Positions 46,126-55,966 of a stretch of 64,000 bases of DNA are shown piece after piece. Below the pieces are notes generated by a model. That model searched no databases and was not told the DNA's origin. It was given only the letters and a program-made list of their open reading frames with translations. Numbering within the stretch: position 1 is the stretch's first letter; the number at the start of each line of letters is the position of its first letter. The DNA is from Rheinheimera sp. A13L. Lineage in GTDB: Bacteria > Pseudomonadota > Gammaproteobacteria > Enterobacterales > Alteromonadaceae. The DNA lies in NCBI RefSeq assembly GCF_000217935.1, contig NZ_AFHI01000009.1, positions 1-64,000 of the forward strand. The letters are read 5' to 3'. A program made the translations under genes and the position numbers.

Positions 46126-46174
46126 AATGACACCTCGGTGCGGATTGGTATTGTACCCTCCCGTTATAAGGAGA

Positions 46175-46627
46175 TTATTCCGCTTTGTATTGATCGTGGC
46201 AGGCTTTGCAGTTTTTTGCAAAATTGCCAAAGGCTGCTTTGACTGTAGCCTGTTCGCCTGTTTTCGCTGCAACTTGTAAAGCCAGAGCATCTGTTTGAAA
46301 TTGTTCTGCTTTTTGTTGAAAATCTTGCAAGTTTTGCCAAATCTCAGCTTTAGCGTCACTTTTTATTTTATCGGCGCCAGGTACTTCAAACGCTTCCCAT
46401 GGCAATGTGGTCAAAGTAGTCAGAGCGTTCGCTCTTTTTTCTGCACGTTTAGCGTCAAAAGGTACTTTACCCCGCATCATGTCGCTTAAATCGACGAAAT
46501 TATGCCGTATTAACTGAAAGCTATGCTGACGATAAGTGACAGCGTCTTCAGCGTCGGTAAAGGCGCTGCCCGCCATAGCGCAAGCAGAAGACAATCCCAA
46601 AGACAGTAAGATAAACAGATTTTTCAT
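46175..46627 (-). CDS. Cytochrome c' (periplasmic)
   Basis: This 150-residue protein has a signal peptide (MKNLFILLSLGLSSACAMAG), a four-helix bundle and a single C-terminal haem site CKACH near residue 142, the arrangement of class II cytochromes c'. Such proteins bind NO or act in electron transfer. ATG at 46627 is chosen because it starts the signal peptide cleanly; an earlier ATG at 46642 is possible. Confidence 0.9.
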   Translation of the reverse strand: MKNLFILLSLGLSSACAMAGSAFTDAEDAVTYRQHSFQLIRHNFVDLSDMMRGKVPFDAKRAEKRANALTTLTTLPWEAFEVPGADKIKSDAKAEIWQNLQDFQQKAEQFQTDALALQVAAKTGEQATVKAAFGNFAKNCKACHDQYKAE

Positions 46628-46734
46628 TGGCTTAATTCTCATTTGTTTGATTTTGATGCAATAATGGTTTGATGTCGTTGTGTGTCACAATAGCATTACA
46701 ACTGAACCCCGTCGCTGTCAACTCAGGAAATCAT

Positions 46735-49728
46735 GTGAAGGAAGTTAATTTTCACAAACCTACAGGTATGAATTCCCTTAGCATCAAGTTTGCGCTACTG
46801 GTGTTTATGCTGACTGTAGTCGCCAGTGCGGCTATCGCTTATGCTGTGCTTATGCTGCAACAAAATGTGCTGATCGAACAGGAAAAGCATGAATTAAAAC
46901 GGCAGTCTGAAAAATATGCCCGCGAACTGGATGCCGGTTTCTTAACCCGTGAAAAAAAGGCCATTAGTGCCAACAACATTGTGGTGCGGTATCTCAGCAA
47001 AACCACAGCCGATTTTCCGGCTTTACCCACAGCTCAGCCGGATGGCAGTGTACGTATTCAGGATGATTTGTCAGCGGCTTTTATTCCTCAGTCAAAATTA
47101 GATCCGCAGCAAACCGCCTGGTTAGTTCAAAGTGAAGAGCTATGGCAGCAACTGGCACCTTTGATGCTGGAAGAGTTTTTTAACTTTTACTTTATTTCTA
47201 AACAAGGTTTGATCCGTATTGCGCCGGCAGACTGGGCTTTAGAAGTGCCTGTCACTCATGATTTCACTAAAGATATCTTCTTTGATATTGCTACCCCTGA
47301 ACAAAACCCCAGCCGTTTACCACGCTGGACTCCTATTTATTACGATCCTATCTGGCAAAAATGGATGACCAGCCTGGTGATCCCTGTCTATGCGGCGGAC
47401 GAGTTTTTAGGGGTGACTGGCAGTGATTATATTCTGGATGAATTATTTCTTGATTTAGCCAGCATTGAACAATCGTCCGATGGTTTGCGCAGTATGTTGT
47501 TTGATCCTCAAGGCAACTTGTTACTGGATGGCAAAAAACCTGTACCACTGCAAAACAACGGCCAACAAAACTTTGATGCCCGTTACAGTTCAGTGGCGCC
47601 AAGAAAACCGGAGTTGGCCGCTTTTATTCAGCAAGTGACCACAAACCCAACAGCATCCGAACTGCTGCAGGCTGATTTAGCCAACTATCTGGTGTCAGCA
47701 GCCAAAGTGCAGCGTTTAGACTGGTACCTGACCTTGTATCAGGATAAGCAGGTGGTTGTCAGCGGTTTGCAGGATTTTCGTGACAACGTAATGCTAATAT
47801 TTTTAGCTGTTGCTGTTGTCGTGGCTTTGTCTCTGCAGTTTTTCATTTACCAGTTTATTTTAAAACGTTTAACTCGTTTATCTTCTGCGGTGCAACGGAT
47901 CAGCAGGGGCGATTTACAGCAAATTACTCTGGATCAGAATGACGATGAAATCGGTATGCTCAATCGCGCTTTTAATGGCATGGCTGAAGAAATCCACCAA
48001 CTGATCTCAGGGTTAAATACCCGTATAGGCGAAAAAGAAGAAGCCGAACGAGCCACCCGTAAATTGACGAAAGCCGTCGCTTTTTCCAGTTCTGGTATTT
48101 TACTGACAGATAAAGAGTTGCATATCGAATATGTGAACCCTTTTATGCTGGAGCTGATGGGCTGCACTGCCGAACATATGATGCAGAAGCCGTTATCCTC
48201 TTTATTTGCCGCTGAGATGTTTTTTGTCGGCGAAGAGATAAGCCAAACTCTGAAAGATCGCCACCATTGGCGCGGTGATATGTTGCTGCAGCATGTGTTA
48301 CGTAAACTTTGGGTGTCGCTTGCGATAGCGCCAATACGGGATGAAAAAGGCGATATCAGCAACTATGTCTGTGCTATGCAGGATATTTCTTTTATCAAAG
48401 AGAGCCAGCGCAAGATGGAGCAACTGGCCTATTACGATATGTTAACGGGCCTGGCGAATCGTAGCTATTTCCGTGACCAGTTACGCAAAGCCATCGCTAT
48501 GTCGTCCCGTGGTTATTACCATTTTGCCTTGTTGTATTTTGATCTGGACGAATTTAAGCGTATTAACGATACCTTAGGCCATGATGCCGGGGATGAGCTG
48601 CTGAAAGAAGTGGCGCGAAGACTCATCAGCCGTTTACGTGAAGAAGACACGATAGCCCGTTTGGGTGGCGATGAATTTGCAGTGATTTTAAGTGGTATTA
48701 AAGACAGAGCTCATGCGGCCTTGATCGCTGAAAATCTGCAGCAAAGTTTTGCAGCTCCGGTCAAACTGACAGGCCAGGAAGTCGCTATCAGTGCCAGTAT
48801 AGGCATTACCATAGCGCCTGAAGATGCGGCTGATGAAGAGCTGTTGCTCAAACATGCTGATTTGGCTATGTATGAAGCCAAGGCCCGTGGCCGTAACACC
48901 TACCATTTTTTCAGTCAGGATTTAAACGATGCTGCCAAAGAAAAACTGCAAATAGAAAATCATCTGCGCGAAGCCATACGTGAACATCAGTTTGTGTTGT
49001 ATTACCAGCCAAAAATCGATATTCGTACTAATGTGGTGATTGGTTATGAAGCTTTATTACGTTGGGTCCGGCCTGACGGTTCGATGATCCCGCCACTGCG
49101 ATTTATTCCGGTGGCAGAAAGCACAGGTTTGATTGTGGAAATAGGCGAATGGATTATCTGGGAAGCCTGTCGTTTTATCAGTCGTCAGCAATCCAGAGGC
49201 CATGATGTGACTATTTCTATCAACCTGTCGGCACGGCAATTTACCGATCAAAACCTGGCCGAAGTGGTTGAAAGGGTGCTGCAACGCACCGGCGCCCGCG
49301 CTGACAAGCTGATATTTGAAATTACAGAGTCGATGCTGATGGGCGACACTGATGCGGCTATTGCCCAGTTAAATGAGTTAAAAGGACTGGGGGTGACTTT
49401 ATCTATTGATGACTTTGGTACAGGCTATTCATCGCTGAGTTATTTAAAGCGGTTCCCGGTAGATGAGCTGAAAATAGACCGTTCTTTTGTTAAAGATATT
49501 CCGGCAGACACCAACGACATGGACATAGTTGCGGCCATTATTGCTATGGCGCAAAAAATGAACCTGCGGGTTGTGGCTGAAGGCGTTGAGACTATAGAAC
49601 AGATCGAATTCTTAAAAAACAATGCTTGCTATCTGGTGCAAGGTTATTACTTCAGCATGCCAAGGGCAGAGCAGGACTTATATAACCTGAGTTATCAACC
49701 ATTATTAATAGGGGCTGCTGAACTTTAA
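46735..49728 (+). CDS. Cache-HAMP-PAS-GGDEF-EAL c-di-GMP enzyme
   Basis: This 997-residue membrane protein has TM helix 1 (about residues 20-42), a periplasmic double-Cache-type sensor (to about 350), TM helix 2 (about 360-385), HAMP (about 385-440), PAS (about 455-570), GGDEF (about 580-740) and EAL (about 750-990). Catalytic GGDEF is intact, with a product-inhibition I-site REED five residues upstream. EALLRW and DDFGTGYSS show an intact EAL. It can therefore make or break c-di-GMP. GTG at 46735 has AGGAAA upstream. Confidence 0.9.
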   Translation: MKEVNFHKPTGMNSLSIKFALLVFMLTVVASAAIAYAVLMLQQNVLIEQEKHELKRQSEKYARELDAGFLTREKKAISANNIVVRYLSKTTADFPALPTAQPDGSVRIQDDLSAAFIPQSKLDPQQTAWLVQSEELWQQLAPLMLEEFFNFYFISKQGLIRIAPADWALEVPVTHDFTKDIFFDIATPEQNPSRLPRWTPIYYDPIWQKWMTSLVIPVYAADEFLGVTGSDYILDELFLDLASIEQSSDGLRSMLFDPQGNLLLDGKKPVPLQNNGQQNFDARYSSVAPRKPELAAFIQQVTTNPTASELLQADLANYLVSAAKVQRLDWYLTLYQDKQVVVSGLQDFRDNVMLIFLAVAVVVALSLQFFIYQFILKRLTRLSSAVQRISRGDLQQITLDQNDDEIGMLNRAFNGMAEEIHQLISGLNTRIGEKEEAERATRKLTKAVAFSSSGILLTDKELHIEYVNPFMLELMGCTAEHMMQKPLSSLFAAEMFFVGEEISQTLKDRHHWRGDMLLQHVLRKLWVSLAIAPIRDEKGDISNYVCAMQDISFIKESQRKMEQLAYYDMLTGLANRSYFRDQLRKAIAMSSRGYYHFALLYFDLDEFKRINDTLGHDAGDELLKEVARRLISRLREEDTIARLGGDEFAVILSGIKDRAHAALIAENLQQSFAAPVKLTGQEVAISASIGITIAPEDAADEELLLKHADLAMYEAKARGRNTYHFFSQDLNDAAKEKLQIENHLREAIREHQFVLYYQPKIDIRTNVVIGYEALLRWVRPDGSMIPPLRFIPVAESTGLIVEIGEWIIWEACRFISRQQSRGHDVTISINLSARQFTDQNLAEVVERVLQRTGARADKLIFEITESMLMGDTDAAIAQLNELKGLGVTLSIDDFGTGYSSLSYLKRFPVDELKIDRSFVKDIPADTNDMDIVAAIIAMAQKMNLRVVAEGVETIEQIEFLKNNACYLVQGYYFSMPRAEQDLYNLSYQPLLIGAAEL

Positions 49729-49815
49729 GCTGTTGTTGGGAATAAGCCAGCCTTGTGCTTTGTTTTTCCTGCTGCATTTTTCAGGGTAAAGCCCCAATAC
49801 AACCAGGAAACATCC

Positions 49816-52800
49816 ATGATCAAACTAAGACTGTCCTTGTGCAGTACGGCAATGCTTTGCGCTTTATTGCCTGCTGCTTCGGCGGATCAAACCACGCCTG
49901 TTCAAGGTATACGTGATAAATCGCCACAACTTTACGCTTTAACCAACGCCACTGTGATCACTGAACCAGGCAAACGTCTGGACAATGCCACTGTGCTGAT
50001 CAGCAACGGCCTTATCAGCAAAATTCAAAATAAAGCTGCTGTGCCAGCTGGCTATCAGACCATAGATGCCACTGGTTATTTTATTTATCCGGGTTTTATC
50101 GATTTATACAGCCAATATGGTCTGCCTAAAGCTGGAAAAGGTAATGGCTTTGAATTTGGCCGTAAGCCGAACTACAAAAATGATCGCAAAGGCGGCAATG
50201 CCAGTAATGCAGCTATTCATGCCCGTAAGCTGTGGGTCAATGAATTTAAACCTGATGCTGAACAAGCAAAAAGTTACCAGCAGCAGGGCTTTACTACAGT
50301 CCAATCCGCGCGTTTTGATGGCATCTTTCGCGGTCAGGCTTTGGTTGCGTCCCTGCTATCTGGCTTGCCGAACGAGGCAGTTTTACGTGCCCAGGCCAAT
50401 CAGTTTATGGCGTTTAGTAAAGGTACTTCAGTTCAAAGTTATCCTTCTTCGCTGATGGGTAGCATAGCCCTTATTCGCCAGACTCTGGCTGATGCCAACT
50501 GGTACAGTCAGGCTCAGGGCAAAAGCAGCTGGCGTTTTTACAATCAGCCTGTTGAGTTTAATGCTGATTTAGCTGCTTTAGCTCAGCTGAAAACTCAGGG
50601 TGTGGTGTTTGAAGCCACGGACGATCAGGCTTTGTTACGCGCTGATAACCTGTTAAAAGAATTTGGACTGGATAAAGCGACGCTGGTAGCTTCTGGCTAT
50701 GAATACAGTCGTATTGAACAGGTCAAAGCGACGGGACGTCCGCTGATTTTACCGCTGGCCTTTCCGGCAGCTCCTGCAGTGCAACAACTGAATGATCAAC
50801 TGGATGTGGAACTGGCCCAGTTAAGGCACTGGGAAAGAGCGCCTTCTAATGCCGCTGTGTTAGAACAGGCGAAAATTCCTTTTGCCTTGACCCTGCACAA
50901 GCTGGAGAAACCAGAGCAGTTCTGGCCGAACTTACGTAAAGCTGTGTCTTATGGTTTAAGTCAGCAAAAAGCTTTAGCAGCGCTGACCACAGAGCCAGCA
51001 AAATGGTTAGGTCTGGACAAGCAGATTGGCAAAATTGCAGAAGGGTATCAGGCTGACTTAGTGGTCAGTAAAGGTGATTTATTTGCTGATGGCGAAATAG
51101 TCGCGACCTGGGTTCGTGGTCAGCAGCAACAATTTACAGCTATGGATTTACCAGCCTTTGCCGGTACTTATTCTTTGAGTATCAATGGCAGCAGCTTGCC
51201 GCTGGAACTGACAGATAAAAAAGGCTCAGTCGAAGGCTCGGTCAAACTGGGCGATAAAACCAGCAAGCTGAATCATGTGGCTGTGCAAAAAAATCAGCTG
51301 CAATTTGCAGTGGATTTAAAGGCGCTGGGACAAGGTTCTGGTGTGGCTCAGTTTAGTGGTGAACTCAAAGGTAAAACCTTGCAAGGAAAGTTAGTCACTG
51401 CAGAGGGCGCTACAGTTGCCATCAGCAGTCTGCAACAACCATTGGTGGCTAAAGCTGATGAGCAAAAAGCCACAGAACAACCTGTGTTGTTGTCGAAGCT
51501 GACTATGCCTAACCGCGCTTTTGGTGTGACACAACAAGCAAAGCGGCAAAATGTGCATATTAAAAATGCCACAGTCTGGACTTCCGCTAAGGCTGGTAAG
51601 TTAGAAAATACGGACGTACTGGTGAAGGATGGCAACTTTGTCAAAATTGGCAAAAACTTATCTACACCTTCAGGTTATCAAGCCATTGATGCGACAGGCA
51701 TGCACCTGACTGCTGGTATTATCGATGAACACTCGCATATCGCTATTGATCAGGGTGTCAACGAAGGCTCAGATGCTGTGACCTCTGAAGTGCGTATTGC
51801 CGATGTGTTAGACGCCGATGATATTAATATTTATCGCGGTTTAGCTGGTGGCACTACTACAGCTCAGTTATTGCATGGCAGCGCCAATCCTATTGGCGGC
51901 CAGGCACAGATTATTCAGCTGCGTTGGGGTGACAGCTCAGAACAACTGAAATTCAAAGGCGCGCCTGCGAGCATCAAGCTTGCCTTGGGTGAAAACGTCA
52001 AACAATCCAACTGGGGCGAAGATTTTGTCAGCCGTTATCCACAAACCCGCAGTGGTGTCGATACTATTATTCGTGATGCCTTCCAGGCCGCTAAAGAATA
52101 CAAAGCACAGTGGGCTGAGTATGAAGATTTATCCAGTTCTGAACGGGCAAAAACTGCAGCGCCGCGGGTGGATTATCGCATCAAAACTTTGGTCGAAATT
52201 TTAGATAAAGAACGTTTTATCCATATCCACTCTTATGTGGCCTCAGAAATTCTGATGATCATCAAATTAGCCGACGAGATGGGCTTTAATATCACCACTT
52301 TCACTCATATTCTGGAAGGCTACAAAGTGGCTGACGAGATGAAAGCCCATGGTGCCAGTGCTTCGAGTTTTGCCGACTGGTGGGCTTATAAAATGGAAGT
52401 TCAGGACGCTATTCCTAGCAATGTCTGCTTAATGCAACAACAAGGTGTGTTAGTCAGTATCAACTCCGACAGTCCGGATTTACAGCGCCGCCTGAATCAG
52501 GAAGCCGCCAAAGCTGTGGTGTACTGTGGCATGGATGAGCAACAAGCTTTGAATATGGTCACTATTAATCCGGCTATACAGCTGAAAATTGACTCTAAAG
52601 TTGGTTCAGTGGAAGAAGGTAAACAAGCTGATTTCGTATTGTGGTCTGCCCATCCACTGTCTGTGTACGCCCGGGCTCAGCAGACCTGGATTGAAGGTGC
52701 ACCTTATTATCAGCTGACTGCGGACGATCAGTTACAACAGCAGGTGAAGAGCGAAAAACAACAGCTGATCCAAAAAGTGTTACAGGCTTCTGACAGCGAA

Positions 52801-52899
52801 AAAGCAGGTTCTGGCGCGTCATACAAAGCCAATAACCCGGTTTGGCACTGTGAAGATAACCATGATGTGTTATCCCTTGCTTTTGATCACCAGCATTAA
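49816..52899 (+). CDS. Tandem amidohydrolase-family protein, secreted
   Basis: This 1027-residue protein has a signal peptide ending near ASADQ. It is two amidohydrolase-like halves joined. The C-terminal half (from about residue 600) has an intact first metal motif (IIDEHSHI), later histidines in HIHSYVASE and FTHILEG, and the aspartate in INSDSPD. The N-terminal half has the same opening but reads FIDLYSQYG where HxH should be. AGGAAA precedes the ATG at 49816. It is followed 11 bp later by a second amidohydrolase-like gene. Substrate is unknown. Confidence 0.85.
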   Translation: MIKLRLSLCSTAMLCALLPAASADQTTPVQGIRDKSPQLYALTNATVITEPGKRLDNATVLISNGLISKIQNKAAVPAGYQTIDATGYFIYPGFIDLYSQYGLPKAGKGNGFEFGRKPNYKNDRKGGNASNAAIHARKLWVNEFKPDAEQAKSYQQQGFTTVQSARFDGIFRGQALVASLLSGLPNEAVLRAQANQFMAFSKGTSVQSYPSSLMGSIALIRQTLADANWYSQAQGKSSWRFYNQPVEFNADLAALAQLKTQGVVFEATDDQALLRADNLLKEFGLDKATLVASGYEYSRIEQVKATGRPLILPLAFPAAPAVQQLNDQLDVELAQLRHWERAPSNAAVLEQAKIPFALTLHKLEKPEQFWPNLRKAVSYGLSQQKALAALTTEPAKWLGLDKQIGKIAEGYQADLVVSKGDLFADGEIVATWVRGQQQQFTAMDLPAFAGTYSLSINGSSLPLELTDKKGSVEGSVKLGDKTSKLNHVAVQKNQLQFAVDLKALGQGSGVAQFSGELKGKTLQGKLVTAEGATVAISSLQQPLVAKADEQKATEQPVLLSKLTMPNRAFGVTQQAKRQNVHIKNATVWTSAKAGKLENTDVLVKDGNFVKIGKNLSTPSGYQAIDATGMHLTAGIIDEHSHIAIDQGVNEGSDAVTSEVRIADVLDADDINIYRGLAGGTTTAQLLHGSANPIGGQAQIIQLRWGDSSEQLKFKGAPASIKLALGENVKQSNWGEDFVSRYPQTRSGVDTIIRDAFQAAKEYKAQWAEYEDLSSSERAKTAAPRVDYRIKTLVEILDKERFIHIHSYVASEILMIIKLADEMGFNITTFTHILEGYKVADEMKAHGASASSFADWWAYKMEVQDAIPSNVCLMQQQGVLVSINSDSPDLQRRLNQEAAKAVVYCGMDEQQALNMVTINPAIQLKIDSKVGSVEEGKQADFVLWSAHPLSVYARAQQTWIEGAPYYQLTADDQLQQQVKSEKQQLIQKVLQASDSEKAGSGASYKANNPVWHCEDNHDVLSLAFDHQH

Positions 52900-52910
52900 T
52901 GGAGTCATCA

Positions 52911-54209
52911 ATGAAACATACAAAACTTTTTTTACTGGTGACTGCAGCGCTGAGTCTGACTGCACAGGCGAACGATATAGTACCTGCACCTAAACAAAGC
53001 ACCCCCATTTTATTACAGGATGCCACAGTGCATACGGTAACAAAGGGCGTATTAAAAGAGACAGATGTGTTACTGGTCGACGGAAAAATCAGTGCTATAG
53101 GCACAGATTTAGCTGTGCCAGCTGGCGCAGAAGTGCTGTCTTTGCATGGTAAACACTTGTATCCGGGCCTGATTGCTTTGGCGAATCAGCTGGGTTTAAC
53201 TGAAATTGAAGCAGTGCGGGCGACAGACGACAGCACTGAAGTGACTCAAACCAACCCGGATATTAAAGCTCAGGTCGCCTACAACGCGGATTCTGAAGTA
53301 GTGCCTACTATTCGCGCTAATGGTTTTAGTTACACCCTGGTGTATCCAAATGGCTCTTTAATTATGGGGCAATCCGCTTTTATGCAACTGGATGCCTGGA
53401 ACTGGAAAGATGCCACTGTGGTTGATGCAGTGGCTTTGCACATCAAATGGCCACGAGCTGACGTGATGGCTAATCCATGGCGCCCGCAAAAACCAGAAGA
53501 GATTCGTAAAGCCAATCAAAAAGCGATGGCTGATTTGGACGGTTACTTCAAAACCGCTCAAGCTTATGCCCAGGCTGTGGGCGATGGCGTGAAACTGCCG
53601 GTTGATTCACGCTGGCAGGCGATGATCCCGGTTTTTAAAGGTGAATTACCTGTATTTGTGCATGCCAATGACGAGCGTCAAATTGAACAAGCCATGAAGT
53701 TTGCTCAGCAGTATGGTTTTGCTCTGACCATAGTGGGTGGCCGTGACTCATGGCGTATTGCACCCCAACTTGCTGCCGCTAATGTATCTGTGATTTATAC
53801 CTCGCCTTATGGCATTCCTGAACGTGCAGATGAAGCCAGCAGCCAGTCATTCCAGACTCCGGCTCAGTTGGCTAAAGCAGGGGTGAAATTTGCATTGTCA
53901 CTGGATGGTTACTGGGATACCCGCAATGTGGTATTTGCTGCAGGTCAGGCGATCAGCTATGGCTTAAGCCCGGAGCAGGCGTTACGTTCTGTTACACTTG
54001 ATGCCGCTGCTATTGCTGGTGTAGCTGATAAAATCGGTAGCATCGAAGTGGGTAAGGCTGCCACTCTGGTGGTGTCTGATGGTGATATTTTTGACTATCT
54101 GGGACACAAAGTACGTTACATGTGGATTGATGGCCGTGCTGTTGATTTAAACAACAGGCACAAACAATTACATGATAAGTATCAGCAGCGTTATCAGGCT
54201 AAAAACTGA
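52911..54209 (+). CDS. Amidohydrolase-like protein lacking HxH
   Basis: This 432-residue protein has a signal peptide (MKHTKLFLLVTAALSLTAQA). The amidohydrolase beta-barrel features are kept (YPGLIALANQLG, then FVHANDERQ, and the terminal IEVGKAATLVVSDGDIF), but the usual HxH after PGLID is absent, so the first metal site is degenerate. It lies 11 bp after the larger amidohydrolase gene, with GGAG upstream of its ATG. A non-catalytic partner of that protein is a reasonable inference. Confidence 0.85.
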   Translation: MKHTKLFLLVTAALSLTAQANDIVPAPKQSTPILLQDATVHTVTKGVLKETDVLLVDGKISAIGTDLAVPAGAEVLSLHGKHLYPGLIALANQLGLTEIEAVRATDDSTEVTQTNPDIKAQVAYNADSEVVPTIRANGFSYTLVYPNGSLIMGQSAFMQLDAWNWKDATVVDAVALHIKWPRADVMANPWRPQKPEEIRKANQKAMADLDGYFKTAQAYAQAVGDGVKLPVDSRWQAMIPVFKGELPVFVHANDERQIEQAMKFAQQYGFALTIVGGRDSWRIAPQLAAANVSVIYTSPYGIPERADEASSQSFQTPAQLAKAGVKFALSLDGYWDTRNVVFAAGQAISYGLSPEQALRSVTLDAAAIAGVADKIGSIEVGKAATLVVSDGDIFDYLGHKVRYMWIDGRAVDLNNRHKQLHDKYQQRYQAKN

Positions 54210-54213
54210 GTAG

Positions 54214-54240
54214 TCAGGGGCGAAAGCCCCTGAATTTTTT
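54214..54240 (+). terminator. Terminator after the amidohydrolase pair
   Basis: TCAGGGGC, tetraloop GAAA, GCCCCTGA (54214-54233), followed by ATTTTTT. It is a textbook intrinsic terminator located 12 bp before the M28 peptidase gene. Confidence 0.9.
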
Positions 54241-54251
54241 AAGGAAACACT

Positions 54252-55925
54252 ATGAAACTGATGTCAATCAGTGCTTTATCCGCCATGCTGGTGCTGGCGG
54301 GCTGTCAAAGTACGCCAACACCTTCTTCTGTAGCAGCCTTGCCCAAAGCCAGCGCTAAAGCCATTGAAGCTCATATGACGTTTTTAGGCGATGACAGCCT
54401 GGAAGGCCGGGATACCGGTAGCCGCGGTCATCAAATTGCGTCGAATTATATTGCCACTCAATTGGCTGCTTTAGGTTTAGATCCAGCCGGTGAGCAGGGC
54501 TATTTCCAGTCTGTGCCTTTACGCAAAGCCATGCTGGTGCAAAGCAGTGCCAAAATGTCGCTGACTAAAAATGGCAAAACCACAGACTTTGATTATCCAA
54601 AACAGTTTTTTACGGGTCCCAGCACTTTGCATGCGAAAGCGGATGTCACAGCGCCATTGATCTTTGTCGGCTATGGCTTAGTGTCCAAAGAGTTTAATCT
54701 GGATGATTACGCCAATCTGGATGTGAAAGGCAAAATAGTGGTGATGCTCAGTGGTCGCCCTAAATCTTTACCCAGTGAAGAAGCTGCTCATATTCAAAGC
54801 TTAAAAGCAGAAAACGCGGCTGAACGTGGTGCTGTAGGTGTTATTACCCTGCATACTCCTTCAGAAGAAAAAGTGCGGCCTTATGCCAATAGCCTGATGT
54901 ATTTAACCAGCCCTCGTATGCGCTGGCTACATAAAGACGGGAAAGCAGAAGGTGAATTTGAGTCTTTATTGGGTGGTGCTTACTTACATCCAGACGCTGC
55001 CAAAAACTTATTTGAAGGGGCCAGCCGTTCTCTGGACGATATTTTTGCTGACTTAGCCGCAGAAAAAGTGCCTGCAGGTTTTGCCTTAGAAGGCACAGTC
55101 AGTTTAAAGCGTGAATCCACTATGGAAGATATCACCAGCCCGAACGTGGTTGCAGTATTGCCAGGTTCTGATCCGGTGCTTAAAGATGAGTATGTGGTGG
55201 TGACGGCTCACTCTGATCATATTGGTTTCTCCAATGATGTACGCAGCAAAGACAAAATCAATAACGGTTTGATGGATAATGCAGCAGGTGTTGGCATTAT
55301 GCTGGAGACCGCACGTTTATTTACTCAAAAGGCAGAACGGCCAAAACGTTCTATTTTATTTCTCGCTGTAACCGGTGAAGAAAAAGGTTTATTGGGTGCT
55401 GACTATTTTGCCCATAACCCAACCCGTCCTATCGATAAGCTGGTGGCCAACGTCAATATAGATATGCCGGTGTTGTTGTATCCTTTTGCCGACATAGTTG
55501 CATTTGGTGCCAACCATTCCAGTTTAGGGGCTACAGTGGATACAGCAGCAACTGCAGTTGGTATTACGCAAAGCCCGGATCCAATGCCTGAGCAGGCTAT
55601 ATTTACCCGTTCAGATCATTACACTTTAGTGCAACAAGGTGTGCCTTCTGTTTTCCTGATGACAGGCTTTACGTCCAAAGATCCAAAACAAAAAGGCGGC
55701 GAAGTCTGGGGTAAATTTTTTGCTAAGCATTACCACAAACCTACAGATGATATTGCAGGATTAACGGCTGACTTTGGTGCCATCCGTTATGATGCAGGTG
55801 CTGTGTTTGCGGATATTAACTTCGGTATTACTACTGAAGTAGCCAATAATCCACAGCGGCCTGTCTGGTTAAAAGACAGCTTCTTTGGCAAGATTTTTGG
55901 TAAAGACTATAACCAACAGAAATAA
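54252..55925 (+). CDS. M28 family zinc aminopeptidase, lipoprotein
   Basis: This 557-residue protein begins with a lipoprotein signal (LAGC, Cys at residue 18). A PA domain (about residues 120-240) is inserted before the peptidase M28 core. Zinc ligands are visible: HSDH near residue 325, D in GLMDNAAG, E in VTGEEKGLLGAD, a later D in NIDMP, and H near the C terminus. It is likely an outer-membrane-anchored aminopeptidase. It follows the amidohydrolase pair. Confidence 0.92.
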   Translation: MKLMSISALSAMLVLAGCQSTPTPSSVAALPKASAKAIEAHMTFLGDDSLEGRDTGSRGHQIASNYIATQLAALGLDPAGEQGYFQSVPLRKAMLVQSSAKMSLTKNGKTTDFDYPKQFFTGPSTLHAKADVTAPLIFVGYGLVSKEFNLDDYANLDVKGKIVVMLSGRPKSLPSEEAAHIQSLKAENAAERGAVGVITLHTPSEEKVRPYANSLMYLTSPRMRWLHKDGKAEGEFESLLGGAYLHPDAAKNLFEGASRSLDDIFADLAAEKVPAGFALEGTVSLKRESTMEDITSPNVVAVLPGSDPVLKDEYVVVTAHSDHIGFSNDVRSKDKINNGLMDNAAGVGIMLETARLFTQKAERPKRSILFLAVTGEEKGLLGADYFAHNPTRPIDKLVANVNIDMPVLLYPFADIVAFGANHSSLGATVDTAATAVGITQSPDPMPEQAIFTRSDHYTLVQQGVPSVFLMTGFTSKDPKQKGGEVWGKFFAKHYHKPTDDIAGLTADFGAIRYDAGAVFADINFGITTEVANNPQRPVWLKDSFFGKIFGKDYNQQK

Positions 55926-55933
55926 TAGAATAC

Positions 55934-55957
55934 GGGTCGGAGCGAATGCTCTGACCC
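55934..55957. terminator. Bidirectional hairpin (GGGTCAGAGC family)
   Basis: GGGTCGGAGC (55934-55943), loop GAAT, GCTCTGACCC (55948-55957), one G-T wobble. It lies between the convergent M28 peptidase and twin-REC genes and has the same stem as at 13715 and 39213. Confidence 0.8.
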
Positions 55958-55966
55958 TGTCTTCTT

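Noticed and set aside
46040-46359. Short frames over the REP-like pair between the cytochrome genes
   Set aside because: They are made of the repeat and the antisense of cytochrome c'.
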